The notes under the pieces: generated by a model
Database searches by the model: none
What the model was told of the DNA's origin: nothing
The model's input: the letters and a program-made list of their open reading frames with translations, nothing else
Part shown: piece by piece, positions 26,202 to 37,864 of the stretch
Numbering within the stretch: the first letter of the stretch is position 1
Layout of the letters: each line of letters begins with the position of its first letter
Position numbers and translations under genes: made by a program
DNA from: Colocasia esculenta
Taxonomy: Eukaryota; Streptophyta; Magnoliopsida; Alismatales; Araceae
NCBI GenBank assembly: GCA_014218235.1
Contig: CM024753.1
Coordinates: forward strand, 4,774,001-4,838,000
Reading direction: 5' to 3'
Length of the DNA stretch: 64,000 bases

Positions 26202-27460
26202 GTGTTCAACTCGATGCGAGATCTCCTCCCCAGGTGGTGGATATGGGTGCCCGAACATCGCCGATATAGTCACCCCCTGCGGTTTATTCCCACCCCTTCA
26301 GCGGAAGAATTGGGCATAACTTTCCGCACGGGCATCGGAATCGCTTATGTGACCACAATTCGGAATCGGCACTCCAAGACGGTCGTCAGGGTGCTGGTTT
26401 CGCAGAATTCTGTTCCAGGGCCAAAATCCCCCCCCCCCTCCGGAGCGTGTGTACTAATACACCGACTGCCGTACCCTCCGATCTGACGCGGATATTTATT
26501 CGCCCGAGAGTCGGAACCGCCCGCGAGGCCCCAATTCAGAATCGGCACTTCGACCCGGTCGGTAAATGGTCGCATTTGGAGATTTCCGGTCCGACGCCCA
26601 AATTCCTCTCCGGGAGCGCGGTCGCAGGCTGCCGATGCAATTGCATACGGACATTGTTTCGCTCAAACAGGCATAACTTTTCGCTCGGTTATCGGAATCG
26701 CTTATAAGATCCCAATTCGGAATCGGCACTTAGAGGCGCTCGACACCCACTTATTACCTCAGGCGATAAGACGTCATTTCGGGGTCGAAAAACGTTTGTT
26801 TCGTACTCTGAAATTGCGATTCTAGCCGACGATCTCCTCTATTCCAAGGTTTTTTAGCCGTAGCGACTCCCTCGATTACGCGAATCTCTGGCGGAGCCCA
26901 CACGCAGAGCCGCCCAGTCACAGCGGTCGAAAGTCGTGTTCAACTCGATGCGAGATCTCCTCCCCAGGTCGTGGATATGGGTGCCCGAACATCGCCGATA
27001 TAGTCACCCCCTGCGGTTTATTCCACCCCTTCAGCGGAAGAATTGGGCATAACTTTCCGCACGGGCATCGGAATCGCTTATGTGACCACAATTCGGAATC
27101 GGCACTCCAAGACGGTCGTCAGGGTGCTGGTTTCGCAGAATTCTGTTCCAGGGCCAAAATCCCCCCCCCCCTCCGGAGCGTGTGTACTAATACACCGACT
27201 GCCGTACCCTCCGATCTGACGCGGATATTTATTCGCCCGAGAGTCGGAACCGCCCGCGAGGCCCCAATTCAGAATCGGCACTTCGACCCGGTCGGTAAAT
27301 GGTCGCATTTGGAGATTTCCGGTCCGACGCCCAAATTCCTCTCCGGGAGCGCGGTCGCAGACTGCCGATGCGATCGCATACGGACACCGCTTCGCTCAAA
27401 TAGGCATAACTTTTCGCTCGGTTATCGGAATCGCTTATAAGACCCCAATTCAGAATCGGC
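26202..27460. repeat. Recently duplicated satellite unit in array B (733-bp step)
   Basis: The unit running from ~26202 recurs at ~26935. Both share the variant GTGTACTAATACAC, the rare CCTCCGATCTGACGC, and the GATGCGAGATC form near the landmark. The second copy lacks one C near 27023. Confidence 0.75.
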
Positions 27461-27897
27461 ACTCAGAGGCGCTCAATGCCCCCTAATTGCCTCGGGTGAT
27501 AAGACGTCGTTTCGGGGTCGAAAAATCTTCGTTTCGCACTCCGAAATTGTGATTCTAGCCAACGATCTCCCCTATTCCAAGGTTTTTTGGCCGTAGCGAC
27601 TCCCTCGATTACGCGAATCGTTGGCGGAGCCCACACGCGGAGCCTCCCAGTCACAGCGATCGGAAGTCGTGTTCAACTCGATGCGAGATCTCCTCCCCAA
27701 GTCGTAGATACGGGTGCCCGAACATCGCCGATATAGTCACCCCCTGCGGTTTATTCCCACCCCTTCAGCGAAGGAATTGGGCATAACTTTCCGCACGGGC
27801 ATCAGAATCGCTTATGTGACCACAATTCGGAATCGGCACTCCAAGACGGTCAACAGGGCGCTGGTTTTTCAGAATTCCGTTCCTCGGCAAAAATTTA

Positions 27898-29580
27898 GGT
27901 TTTCTTGTTTAACTTTTTTTATAATATGATCATGCATAATTATTAACACTGACATCTATCTCTCTTCTTGTAATAAAGAAAGCAAACAAAGAAAAATTAA
28001 AAGTCTCTATCTCCAAATTATGTGAATCTTCAACAACTCGAATTTTAGAGAAGGTACTTACTCAACATCTATCTCTCTTTCTTGTAATGAAGAAATCAAA
28101 ACAAGAAAAATCACAAGAGTCTATCTTACAATTATATGGCTCTTTAGCGGGCACCAATGTCAAAAGAGGCACATACCCAGACGTCTAACTATATTAAAGA
28201 ACATAGTGAAATATATAGCTCTGGGAGAAGTGAACAATGAATACAGATTTATGTAAACTTATGTTTTCTTGTTTAACTTTTATTTATAATATGATCATGC
28301 ATAATTATTAACACTAACATCTATCTCTATTTCTTCGAATTTTAGATAAGGTACTTAACATCTATCTCTCTTTCTTGTAATGAAGAAAGCTGACCAAGAA
28401 AAATCATAAGAGTGTGTCTTACAATTATATGGCTCTTTTGCGGGCACCAATTTCAAAAGAGGGACTTACCCTGACGTCTGACTATATTAAAGAACATAGT
28501 GAAATATATAGCTGTTGGAGAAGTGAACAATCAAGACAAATTTATGTAAACTTATGTTTTCTTGGTTAACTTTTATATAATATGATCATGCATAATTATT
28601 AACACTAACATCTATCTCTCTTTCTTGTAATAAAGAAAGCAGACCAAGAAAAATCAAAAGACTCTACCTCCAAAGTATGTGAATCTTCAACGACTCGAAT
28701 TTTAGATAAGGTACTTACTCAACATGTATCTCTCTTTCTTGTAATGAAGAAAGCAAACCATGAAAAATCACAAGAGTCTGTCTTACAATTATGACTCTTT
28801 AGCGGGCATCAATTTCAAAAGAGGTACTTATCGAGACGTCTCACTATATGAAAAAACAGAGTGAAATATATAGCTCTTGGAGAAGTGAACAGTCAAGACA
28901 AATTTATGTAAACTTATATTTTCTTATTTAACTTTTACTTATAATATGATCAGACATAATTATTAACACTAACATCTATCTCTCTTTCTTGTAATAAAGA
29001 AAGTAGACAAAGAAAAATCAAATGATCTACCTCCAAATTATGTGAATCTTCAACTGCTCGAATTCCAAATAAGATATTTACTCAACATCTATCTCTTTTT
29101 CTTGTAATGTAGAAAGTAAACCAAGAAAAATCACAAGAGTCTGTCTTACAATTATATAGCTCTTTAGCGGGCACCAATTTCCGAAGAAGTGCTTACCCAG
29201 ACGTCTAACTATATTAAAGAACAGAGTGAAATATATAGTTTTTGAAGAAGTGAACAATCAAGACAGATTTATGTAAACTTATGTTTTCTTGTTTAACTTT
29301 TATTTGTAATATGATCATGCATAATTATTAACACTAACATCTATCTCTCTTTCTTGTAATAAAGAAAGCAAACAAAGAAAAATCAAAAGACTCTACCTCC
29401 AAATTATGTGAATCTTCAACAACAAGAATTTCAGAAAAGGTACTAATTACTGAACATCTATCTCTCTTTCTTGTAATGAAAAAAATATATTAAGAAAAAT
29501 CACAATAATATGTCTTACAGTTGTATGGCTCTTTAACAGATCCCAATTTCAAAAGAGATACTTAACCAGACATCTGACGA
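27898..29580. repeat. AT-rich tandem array, ~364-bp unit, about 4.7 copies
   Basis: Units begin near 27896, 28262, 28556, 28918 and 29284 with TTTTCTTGTTTAACTTT and contain AATATGATCATGCATAATTA. Steps are about 366, 294 (one unit has lost ~70 bp), 362 and 366 bp. Inside each unit the motif CATCTATCTCTCTTTCTTG occurs twice about 117 bp apart, so the unit has its own inner duplication. It abuts the GC-rich satellite without a spacer. No coding sequence is recognisable. Confidence 0.85.
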
Positions 29581-30313
29581 TACTAAAAAACAGATGTACA
29601 ATTTAGATCAAACTCCAAAGTCATTTTCTAAGAACTACAATCGTGAACTTCAAGCTCAAGTGAGAGGCAAAGCAATCATTAAAGATGGAAAATCTTTAGT
29701 TTCCAAGATATGGCCGTGGTCGAAGAGAAACAAAAAAGAGAGGTGACTACCGGAGATACTGCAGCTGTCACTACGGAGGTCACTATTCAACTTGATGATA
29801 TGATGAACAAAAACTTATGAATATGATGTCTCAAATTTATAATAAAAATTTCGTATCAGATTGACACTGTAATTTGACGTGCTTTATTATTGTCTGTATG
29901 AAAATATCATATACTGTGTTTTGCTTGTATTTCTATTTGGTAATGAAATGATGATAGTATGGTTGTATAAAAAAAAGGTCATTTTGTACATTTTTTTGAA
30001 ATTTTTGAGATTGTATAGGCGTTTTATAGGTTTTTAGATTTTTTAGGCCATTTTAAAAACTTTTACGATGAGTTTTTTCACCGTAAATAGCCCTTGCCGC
30101 AAAAACCCAGGAAGGTTGACATAGTTGTCGCTGTAAAAAGTTACGGCGACAAAAATAATTACCATAAAAAGTTATTTTTGACAGTAAAGATTGTCGCCGT
30201 AAATAGATATTCATGACGACAAAAAAAGTTGACGTAAAAAATATATATATTTACAACAACATAGTAATCATCGTAAAAAATGATAACTAACTTAAACAAT
30301 ATCTTAGTTGTGG
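29581..30313. mobile_element. Probable CACTA-type transposon end with subterminal repeats
   Basis: From ~30060 short motifs on both strands repeat: TCGCCGTAAA, ACGGCGACAAAA, GTCGCTGTAAA and close variants. The stretch finishes with ATCTTAGTTGTG near 30313, a degenerate match to the inverted CACTA terminus. Clusters of such motifs are typical of CACTA subterminal regions. The other end is not found and may have been lost at the satellite boundary. No transposase domain can be read in 29600-29830. Confidence 0.4.
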
Positions 30314-30389
30314 CATAGTTAGTTAAAATGTTGTACTTCTATTAGAAAAATTTTAGGTTTAAAATTCAAAATCAGTAAAAATATTTTTT

Positions 30390-30574
30390 TAACTTGATCA
30401 TCGAATTATAATCCAATCACCATAGACCGATCGTCGGATTACGACTACCGTCGGTGGCCAGTGTCGAATTCAGCCAGTAGTCGTTGACTAGCACTAGAAT
30501 TTGACGACTGTCAATGGCCAGCGTCGAATTCCGACGACTATCGTCGATCGACAACAGCCTGGCTCTGAAAAAAA
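30390..30574. repeat. Degenerate GTCG-rich short repeats
   Basis: Short motifs such as CGTCGGATTACGACT and GTCGAATTC(C/A)G recur in this stretch. They resemble degraded minisatellite DNA. A similar GTCCGACG-rich stretch is at 38846-39000. Confidence 0.45.
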
Positions 30575-30681
30575 AAGTTATTTCCCTTAACATAAATTTT
30601 AAGTGGTTTTCAAATTTAAATAATTAAGTCAAATATTATTTCAGATATTTTATCAATTAATCCGGTTAAGGGAAATAACTT
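30575..30681. repeat. 107-bp stem-loop with perfect 17-bp inverted repeat
   Basis: AAGTTATTTCCCTTAAC at 30575-30591 is the exact reverse complement of GTTAAGGGAAATAACTT at 30665-30681, with an AT-rich centre. It resembles a very small foldback element. No flanking target duplication is evident. Confidence 0.6.
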
Positions 30682-31299
30682 GTTTCTTCCTTCAAAGCTC
30701 CGGCGCCCAGTTGCAGCGGCACGCGGCTGAAGAGCTGGCTGAACAGGACGCTAATCCTCAGAGCCCCATCTGCAGTGCCATGATCACCCTCAGACACTTG
30801 TTTCTTCCTTCTGTTGTTTCCTGAGACCATGGATGCTAGCTGGGTACTCATGGAAGAGATCGGCTAATTGGTGTTCTCATTTCCTGAGAAGGAACGCCAG
30901 CAGTACTCTACTCGATCGGTTATCCATCCCATGTCACCACCTCCTGAATGAATGGAAGATTGAAGAAAATTTTATGTCGGTGTTTGATGAGAAAATGTGA
31001 ATCTATGTCGGGAACATTCTAAATTTATTAATATTTTTTGGCCTTATTCTTTAGAAATTTTCCATCAAAATTGATTCCCCAAGCATCAAAAGTGTCAGAA
31101 TTTAACTATTTCAAAGTATTCATGGATATTTGTGATAATAATCAAAAGTCGGGAAGATGACATAGTAAGTAAGAGTGAGTAAGTACCGGAAGAAAAAAAA
31201 TGTTCATTTTAAATATTCACCAAATCATAAAATTTAAAAAATAAATTAAATAAGTCATTTTCTCACTGTACTTCAGTGGTACGGTACGATACGGTACAT
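30682..31299. other. Non-coding stretch, unassigned
   Basis: A GC-richer part (30682-30900) contains TTGTTTCTTCCTTC twice and a 61-codon open frame on the minus strand that I do not recognise. It may be a captured gene fragment. The rest is AT-rich and shows no feature I can support. Confidence 0.3.
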
Positions 31300-31304
31300 A
31301 TCTT

Positions 31305-31549
31305 TGAAGGAAACAGACGGAGAGGGAAGAGGGGTTTGGGGCTCCGGTGCAGATCTTGTTCTCAATGTGTACACAACATGGTAAGTACCCCATGTATATA
31401 TATAGGAGGCTCCCTACAGATTTGCACCTCCGCCCCGCAACTGCCTCCCTTGAGATAATGCCGAAATTATCTCCTAATTATCTCTTAGATTTATCCCAGC
31501 AATAGACTTGCCCTTATCAGGTTCCGGGATATTTGGCCATATCCCAACA
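31305..31549 (-). repeat. 3' LTR of copia element
   Basis: 245 bp, matching 36960-37189. It contains a TATATATA stretch near 31393 and ends at the polypurine tract on the plus-coordinate right side. It carries about 16 bp near 31511-31527 that the 5' LTR lacks. Confidence 0.93.
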
Positions 31550-31557
31550 TCTCCCAC
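31550..31557 (-). other. Polypurine tract of copia element
   Basis: Read on the minus strand, GTGGGAGA lies directly before the 3' LTR start TGTTGGG. This is the usual primer site for plus-strand DNA synthesis. Confidence 0.85.
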
Positions 31558-31708
31558 TAGGCCAACTATACCGGATAAATTCTAAATACACTCCCACTGT
31601 TCATGAGATGTATATCATTCTTTAAATAATGTCCTTACTTGATACACACTCATTATCCATGAGATGTATCACAACTTCATTATTCATGAAATTTTCTTTG
31701 ACTTATAT

Positions 31709-34700
31709 ATTTCTATGTCCCATCAAACCAACATGTTTGATGAAATTCTCTACCGCAATGCCCTTTGTCAAAGGATCGGCAATCATATCACTTGTGGGAA
31801 TATAAGTCACTCTTATTTCCCCTTTCTGTACAATATCACGGATGTAATGATATTGTATCTCTATATGTTTTCCTTTTGAGCTATTCGCTCCACTGTTGAT
31901 CAGACTTATTGCTGCCTGATTATCACAGTACATCTCAATTGGCCCTTCTACCAAATTGAGATCCATATCTTTAAGAAATCGTCTTATCCAGACTACGTGA
32001 GTAGTAGCCATGCTAATAGCAATGTACTCAGCTTCTTGTGTGTATCTTGCAACACAACCTTGTTTCTTGCTACTCCAAGAAACAGCACCACCACCAAAGA
32101 TGAACAAGTGTCCCGAAGTGGACTTTCCATCATCTTTATCACCTCCGAAGTCAGCATCGGAGTACCCTAGTTTGTCAAGCATATCAGCTTGATAAACTAG
32201 TTTATGGTGCAAAGTACCTTTTAGATATTTCATAATCCTCTTAACAGCTTCCCAATGTGCTGGACCAGGATTACTTTGATATCTGCTGACTAAGTTTACT
32301 GCATATGCTATGTCAGGCCTAGTACATAGCATAGCATACATCAAGCTTCCAATTGCTTGTGCATATGGAACATTAAGCGCGCTTTGCCCTTCTCCAGGAC
32401 ATTGTTCTTTACAAAACCGTTTACCATGGACTAACGGTGTGGGTGCCGGATTGCTATTCTGCATTCCAAATCTTTTAAGTATTGAACTCAAGTATTTTTC
32501 TTGATTAATACTTAACATTCTAGACTTTCTATCCCTCAGGATATGTATTCCAAGGACATATGATGCCTCACCCATGTCCTTCATCTCAAATTTCCCACTG
32601 AGCTCAGATTTGATGTTATTCAACATTTCCATGTCATTCCCGGCGAGCAAAATATCATCCACATACAAGGATAAAATGGCATACTTGCTCCCACTCTTCA
32701 TGACATATACACAATTGTCCAACTTATTTGGCACAAACCCGAGTTGAATAACCACATCATGAAATTTGAGATACCATTGTCTAGAAGACTGCTTTAATCC
32801 ATAAAGCGATATCTTTAATTTACAAACTTTGTCCTCCTGTCCATCTACCTGAAATCCCTCAGGCTGTAGCATGTAGATATCTTCCTCCAACTCTCCGTTG
32901 AGGAAAGCAGTCTTGACATCCATTTGGAAAAGTTCCAAGTCAAGATGAGCTACAATTGCTAAGATCATCCTTATAGATGCAAACTTAGCCACAGGGGAAT
33001 AAGTTTCTTGAAAATCTATACCTGCTTTCTGATTATATCCTTTGGCAACTAACCGGGCCTTGAATTTATCAATGGACCCATCAGCTCGAAGCTTTTTCTT
33101 AAACACCCACTTGCATCCTATAGCCTTTCTATTCTTAGGTAATTCACATAGTTCCCATACATTGTTCCTTTTAATGGAATCAATTTCTTCCTCCATGGCT
33201 ATCCGCCATAGATAAGAATCATGAGATCTCATTGCATCAATATAATTCATGGGATCTATGTGATTATCCTCATTTATGTCTACTGATAGACACGAAGGCT
33301 CACAAGAATACAAGTGATAATCATCCATCCATGCTGGTGGAGTTCTAGGTCTCTTGTTGCCAATTGCAGGTAGTTCATTTTGCATTTCATTCATAGGTAT
33401 TTGTCGATTTTCCATAATAGGTTGATGTTCATCCTCAATTTCTGGATCATTTCTAGAGACATCATTGTAATAGTCATCATCTATTACAATTAGAGGTTCT
33501 TTTAACTCTGTTGAGGTTCCTCTCCCTCTACATTTTCTAGAAATGTAGCATCTCTATATTCAATGATCCCTTTTTCATTATGAAAAATTTATAGCCAAAT
33601 GACTTATCACAATATCCTATGAATTTGCACTTTAATGTTCTAAAGTCCAACTTATCTCTAAGTTGATTTGGAATGAGAACATGGACTGTTGATCCCCATT
33701 TCTTGAGATGACTCAAATCTGGTTTCCTCCCATTCCAAAGTTCATAAGGTGTACTTTCAATAGACTTGGTGGGAATTCTATTTAAAGTATAGTTTGCCGT
33801 GAGCAATGCCTCTCCCCAAAATTTCCTAGGGAGACATGAATGTGATAGCATACATCTAACAACATTCATCAATGTTCTATTCTTTCTTTCTGCGACACCA
33901 TTCTGTTGCGGCGTGTAAGGCATGGTGACACACCTTTTTATTCCATGCTCTTGGCAATATACCTCAAATTCCTTTGAGTTGTATTCCCCACCTCTATCAG
34001 TTCTTAACACCTTAATATTCCTTCCAATTGCCTTTCTACTTCCATTCTATATTTCTTAAAGCAATCTAATGCCTCAAACTTTCTAGAAATCAAGTAGACA
34101 TAGGCAAACCTAGAATAATCATCTATGAAAGTTATAAAATATTCCTTGTTGTTGTAGGTCTTTGTACTTAGAGGGCCACAAATATCCGAGTGTACCAACT
34201 CTAACAATTCTTGTGATCTATGTCCTACCGAGAAAGGTTTCTTAGTCATTTTTCCGACTAGACAATGTTCACAAGGTGTTAAGTCCACCTTAGTCAAACC
34301 TGGTAGTAGATTCATCTTTATCATTTGCTCTATTTTAGATTTACTGGGATGTCCCAATCTAAAATGCCATAGATCACATTCTGACAAAGCACACAAAGAA
34401 TACTCAGAAACTTCTATCTCATTTATTTCATTGTCAATTACAGGGATACAAAATAGATCATGTTCCGGGATAAACTTTCCCATAGCAAAGACTTTCCCAT
34501 CCTTTCCAATTGAGACCCTTTTATTGTAGAATCGTACTTCGAGGCCGTTCTTCATCAGTGCAGGGACAGAGATCAAATTGCGCCTGATACCTGGTGCATA
34601 GAAGACATCTTTAAGCACCATGACGCTATCCACAAGTTCTAGGCGATAAGTCCCAACACCTTCCACGTCCAGGTAGGTGTTGTTGCCCATGTAAATCCTC

Positions 34701-35681
34701 TGTTCACCTGCTTTGAGCTTGTTTAACTCCACCAGCCCTTTCTTCATCTTCGCAATATGACGAGTTGCACCAGAATCGATCCACCAGTCATTAGTGTCTG
34801 CCATTGCAGCATTGCATTCAATAACACCAACAAATTCCCTTTTGCTTGTTCCTCCTTGTTCTGGGTGTTTGTGTCCACCCTTGTTCTCTTGCCTTTGGGG
34901 ACAATTTGACTTAAAGTGGTCAAATTTCCCACAAGTGTAGCAAGCACCACGAGGAACTTTCTTTCCCTTTCCTTGGGATTTGTTAGGCTTGAATTGGGCC
35001 TTGTTTGCTTTAATGGGGCGATTCTGATCAGAAGGCTTCCTGTGAGCAACATTTGCCTCTTCAAGATTCACCTCTAGTTCCTTCCTTCTAGCCAGTATGT
35101 CCTGCTCAATTGCTAACCTAGCTGGCAAGTCCGTGACAGTTAAAGTAGAACCACTCATTCTTAATGTTGTGGCTGCCATGTCAAGTGATGCCGGCAAACT
35201 ATTCAATATAGTTGCCACTTGCATTTTTCCTAGAATTTCAGTTCCAGCAGTAGATAAGTCCTTAGCCATGACAATCATTTTGTTCACATGCTCAATTACG
35301 CTATCACCTTCCTGCATCTTACATGTATTGTAACGATGCAAAAGGAGTTGAGTATTCACCTCAGTCTTGGTGTCATACTTCTCCTTGATAGCATTCCACA
35401 ATTCATTTGAGGTCTTATAAGTTTCAAAGAACTTTATCAAGTTGTCCTCCATGAACATGAGCATGAAACTTCTTGCTTTTTATCATCTAATAGCCATTGT
35501 TCCCTCCTTTTCTTTTCCACTTCGGTGGAATCATCTTTAAGTTCTGGAACATTGGTATCAATAACATGTTCAATATTGTCATGAATAAGCCATATCTAAT
35601 TTTCCGGTGCCACATGTCATAATTGGTTCCATTTAACTTGTCTAGTTTTGCCAATTCCGTAGCAATAAGCTTACTAGCCAT
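31709..35681 (-). pseudogene. Copia gag-pol polyprotein, broken
   Basis: The start is the ATG at 35681 (MASKLIATELAKL). Gag spans to about 34900, with the CCHC knuckle CYTCGKFDH...C near 34950. The protease motif WWIDSGATRH is near 34780. The pre-integrase finger is near 34370. Integrase carries HSDICGP, the RTDRGGEY motif near 34000 and AERKNRTL. RT carries LYVDDILLAGND near 32640, and RNase H has SDADFGG and the C-terminal YCDNQAAISL. The natural end is near 31703. Breaks: two one-base shifts in early gag (35470-35600), one in integrase near 34010, and one near 33570. The protease, integrase, RT and RNase H motifs themselves look unchanged, so the loss of function appears fairly recent. Confidence 0.93.
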
Positions 35682-35689
35682 TAGAACTA

Positions 35690-36107
35690 GAATAATTCTG
35701 AAAAATAAATAATTTGATTTGATCACTAACATGAAGATCATAAAAGTAAGTTGCATGATTATCTTGGTTAATTTCAACATCTTTTTGTGAATGATCATCA
35801 TTTTGTTCTATCTTATTTAATTAATGTCTAAAAACTAGTTAAACATGGAAATGAACAGATGAAGAAAATACTTTTTATAAAACTCAGTATCAAGTCTAAA
35901 CTATGCAATAAACCTTATTATCTCATGCAAGTGACAACAAATATCAACAACTGCTTGATTTATTTGTGCAGAAGTATTACAATATTAAACAGTAAATCTT
36001 TGAATATTATACTATGTGAATTATAGATTTCAAGATGCTGTTTTATTTATTAGTATTGCTTAATACTCTTAAACAGTCAAACAACTAGGTAAAATATACA
36101 AATAAGT
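35690..36107. other. AT-rich upstream part of copia leader
   Basis: This stretch between the GC-rich leader and the gag start is AT-rich and has no domain I can recognise. It belongs to the element because LTR and PBS lie beyond it. Confidence 0.5.
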
Positions 36108-36289
36108 TTATCTATCTAAAACATGGTGAAGCCGATATAAACTTATAAGAGTAAATGTGCAATTAAGTTTCAAATATAAGGTAAAACAGTAATATGCATG
36201 ATCTATCTTGAATGACCTTTTTGTCTTGAACTGGTCAGACCTTTCTCTAAAGCCGATGCAGGTTTCTATTTGTTCTTTATTCTCAAATA

Positions 36290-36946
36290 GGAAGAAACCT
36301 ACTTGTTCGCAGAGCAAGGAAGATGGAGAGCAGCACGATGGTGCTCGCCGGTTGGCTGTGCGCAAGTTTGCTGGCGGACGTGGGCGGTGCAGATGCAGTG
36401 GCCGAGCGATGATGGTGCGACAGGAACGCGAGCAGACGTTGGGAGAGGGCGGGCAACGACGGCGCCCGGGCACGGTTGAGGGCTGCAGCGGAGGCGAACG
36501 TGGCCGGGGCGAACTGCGACGGTCGGCGCTAGCGAACAGGAGCGGGGTGCACGGGCGACGCGTCGGTGAGGACGACAGGGGTTTGGCGCAGCTGCGGTGC
36601 TGAGGTGTGCACGACGGCGATGGTCGGCGCTGCTCGGGCGGGGTCGGACGAGGCCCGGGTCGAGCGGCGAGGGTCGGCGCTAGTCGAGAGCTGCAGCGGA
36701 GGCGAACGTGGCCCGGGTTGAGCGGCGACGGTCGGTGCTGGTCGAGAGCTGCAGCGGAGGCGACAGCAGCAGGCGTCGACGAGCGGCAGAGCATGACGGC
36801 GGAAACGTGTTTGTAGCGGGGCGACGTACGGGCTCGCGGCGGGCGAGCAAGGGCGTCGTCGCACGAGCAGTCAGAGACGGCGCAAATGTAATACACGGCC
36901 GGGGGTGACTGCGGACGACGCGGCGGAGATGTCAAGGATCTGTCTT
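36290..36946 (-). other. GC-rich leader of copia element with possible upstream open frame
   Basis: The leader between PBS and gag is strongly GC-rich over ~600 bp, unlike the AT-rich gag-pol. Read on the minus strand, an open frame of 306 codons begins in the 5' LTR (37028) and ends at 36108. It is rich in Pro, Arg and Ser with no known domain. GAGAGCTGCAGCGGAGGCGA occurs at ~36687 and ~36747, and related copies lie near 36480, so it holds an imperfect ~60-bp repeat. It could be captured host DNA or a composition-driven open frame. I do not claim a product. Confidence 0.4.
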
Positions 36947-36947
36947 T

Positions 36948-36958
36948 CTCTGATACCA
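36948..36958 (-). other. PBS of copia element
   Basis: Read on the minus strand, TGGTATCAGAG begins one base after the 5' LTR end. It fits initiator Met tRNA as primer. Confidence 0.9.
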
Positions 36959-36959
36959 G

Positions 36960-37189
36960 TGAAGGAAACAGACGGAGAGGAAGAGGGGTTTGGGGCTCCG
37001 GCGCGGATCTTGTTCTCAATGTGTACACAACATGATAAGTACCCCATGTATATATATAGGAGGCTCTCTACTGATTTGCACCTCCGCCCCGCAACTGCCT
37101 CCCTTGAGATAATGTCGAAATTATCTCCTAATTATCTCTTAGATTTATCCCAGCAATAGACTTGCGGAATATTTGGTCATATCCCAACA
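36960..37189 (-). repeat. 5' LTR of copia element
   Basis: 230 bp, same ends as the 3' LTR, with a few base differences and a ~16-bp length difference near 37165. The TATATATA stretch near 37049 is the likely TATA box for minus-strand transcription. Confidence 0.92.
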
Positions 37190-37560
37190 ATCTTTTTACG
37201 AAAAATGCGACACGGTCGATCTGAACGATACGACGAATCTTGACATGAAATGATCTAATGATTTGGGACCTCCGTTCCACATCTGTCCGTGCAGGTTTCA
37301 AATTTGCGAGGTGCACCTATGGCGCTTTTTAGATGATTTTAAGAGGTTTTTTAAGAGATTTGATTAGGGGCAGGGCGGGTGGGAGGGGTCTCAGGTTTTG
37401 AATCAAGGGCAAGACTTTCTTCGGCCAATGACTGATCCATTGGACTATCTGATAAAAAAACACTAAAAAATAATGCTATGAGACCACTTGGGAGAGCGCC
37501 TAGCAGATTAAGCTACAGCTCATAACATAAGAAGACATGCCCTTCCCCCACCCCTCCCCT

Positions 37561-37587
37561 CCCCCCCCCCCCCCCCCCCCCCCCCCA
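37561..37587. repeat. Poly-C tract
   Basis: An uninterrupted run of about 26 C in otherwise ordinary sequence, set in a wider C-rich stretch (37540-37592). The exact length is uncertain in any assembly. Confidence 0.9.
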
Positions 37588-37698
37588 CCCCTCAATTCAG
37601 ACCTCTAGGAAGATTTTTTATTTTTATTTTTTGGCTCATTTTGAACACCTTTTTTTTCTGCTAAAGTTGGTCCAACAAGTTATGTACGTAGATCGAGG

Positions 37699-37856
37699 TA
37701 GTGGCAGATCTAGAATTTTATTTTAATGAGGTCCTAATAATATATTTATATAATTTCAGTGAAATCATTCATGGTAAAAAATTGACCTCTCAATATAAAT
37801 TTCTTTATTCAGTGGGATCACAGGACTTCACTGACAATGTGCTAGATCCGCCCCTG
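37699..37856. mobile_element. 158-bp hAT-like miniature element
   Basis: The right end reads GATCCGCCCCTG, the inverted form of CAGGGGCGGATC. The left end TAGTGGCAGATCTAG is a degraded match. Flanks GATCGAGG (37691-37698) and GATCGAGA (37857-37864) form an 8-bp target duplication with one mismatch, the hallmark of hAT insertion. It has no coding capacity. Confidence 0.7.
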
Positions 37857-37864
37857 GATCGAGA

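Larger units (their letters stand above)
21874..27897. repeat. Satellite array B, same ~728-bp unit, about 8 copies
   Basis: The same satellite resumes in phase after the chromovirus. The first bases continue the unit part that was interrupted at 12595. The landmark GTGTGTACTAGTACAC recurs near 22074, 22800, 23530, 24259, 24983 and 25711, and a one-base variant (GTGTACTAATACAC) occurs near 26447 and 27180. The last unit stops at 27897 inside the segment that normally reads on into the C-tract and palindrome. AT-rich unrelated DNA follows directly. Confidence 0.95.
31305..37189 (-). mobile_element. Ty1/copia retrotransposon with matching target duplications
   Basis: It is 5885 bp, oriented on the minus strand. 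LTRs at 31305-31549 and 36960-37189 begin TGTTGGGATATG and end CTTCA when read on the minus strand. Perfect 5-bp duplications ATCTT flank it at 31300-31304 and 37190-37194. The domain order gag, protease, integrase, RT, RNase H defines Ty1/copia. A PBS lies at 36948-36958. Between the PBS and gag is an unusual GC-rich leader. Several one-base deletions in gag and pol make it non-autonomous. Confidence 0.95.

Noticed and set aside
1..27897. CRISPR array or rDNA spacer as explanation of the tandem repeats
   Set aside because: Units are ~728 bp without unique spacers, and no rRNA sequence or telomere motif is present.
37380..37520. tRNA-like stretch with GGGAGAGCGCC and GGTTTTGAATC
   Set aside because: The two motifs are in the wrong order and distance for a tRNA, and no cloverleaf could be traced. 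A decayed SINE is possible but unsupported.
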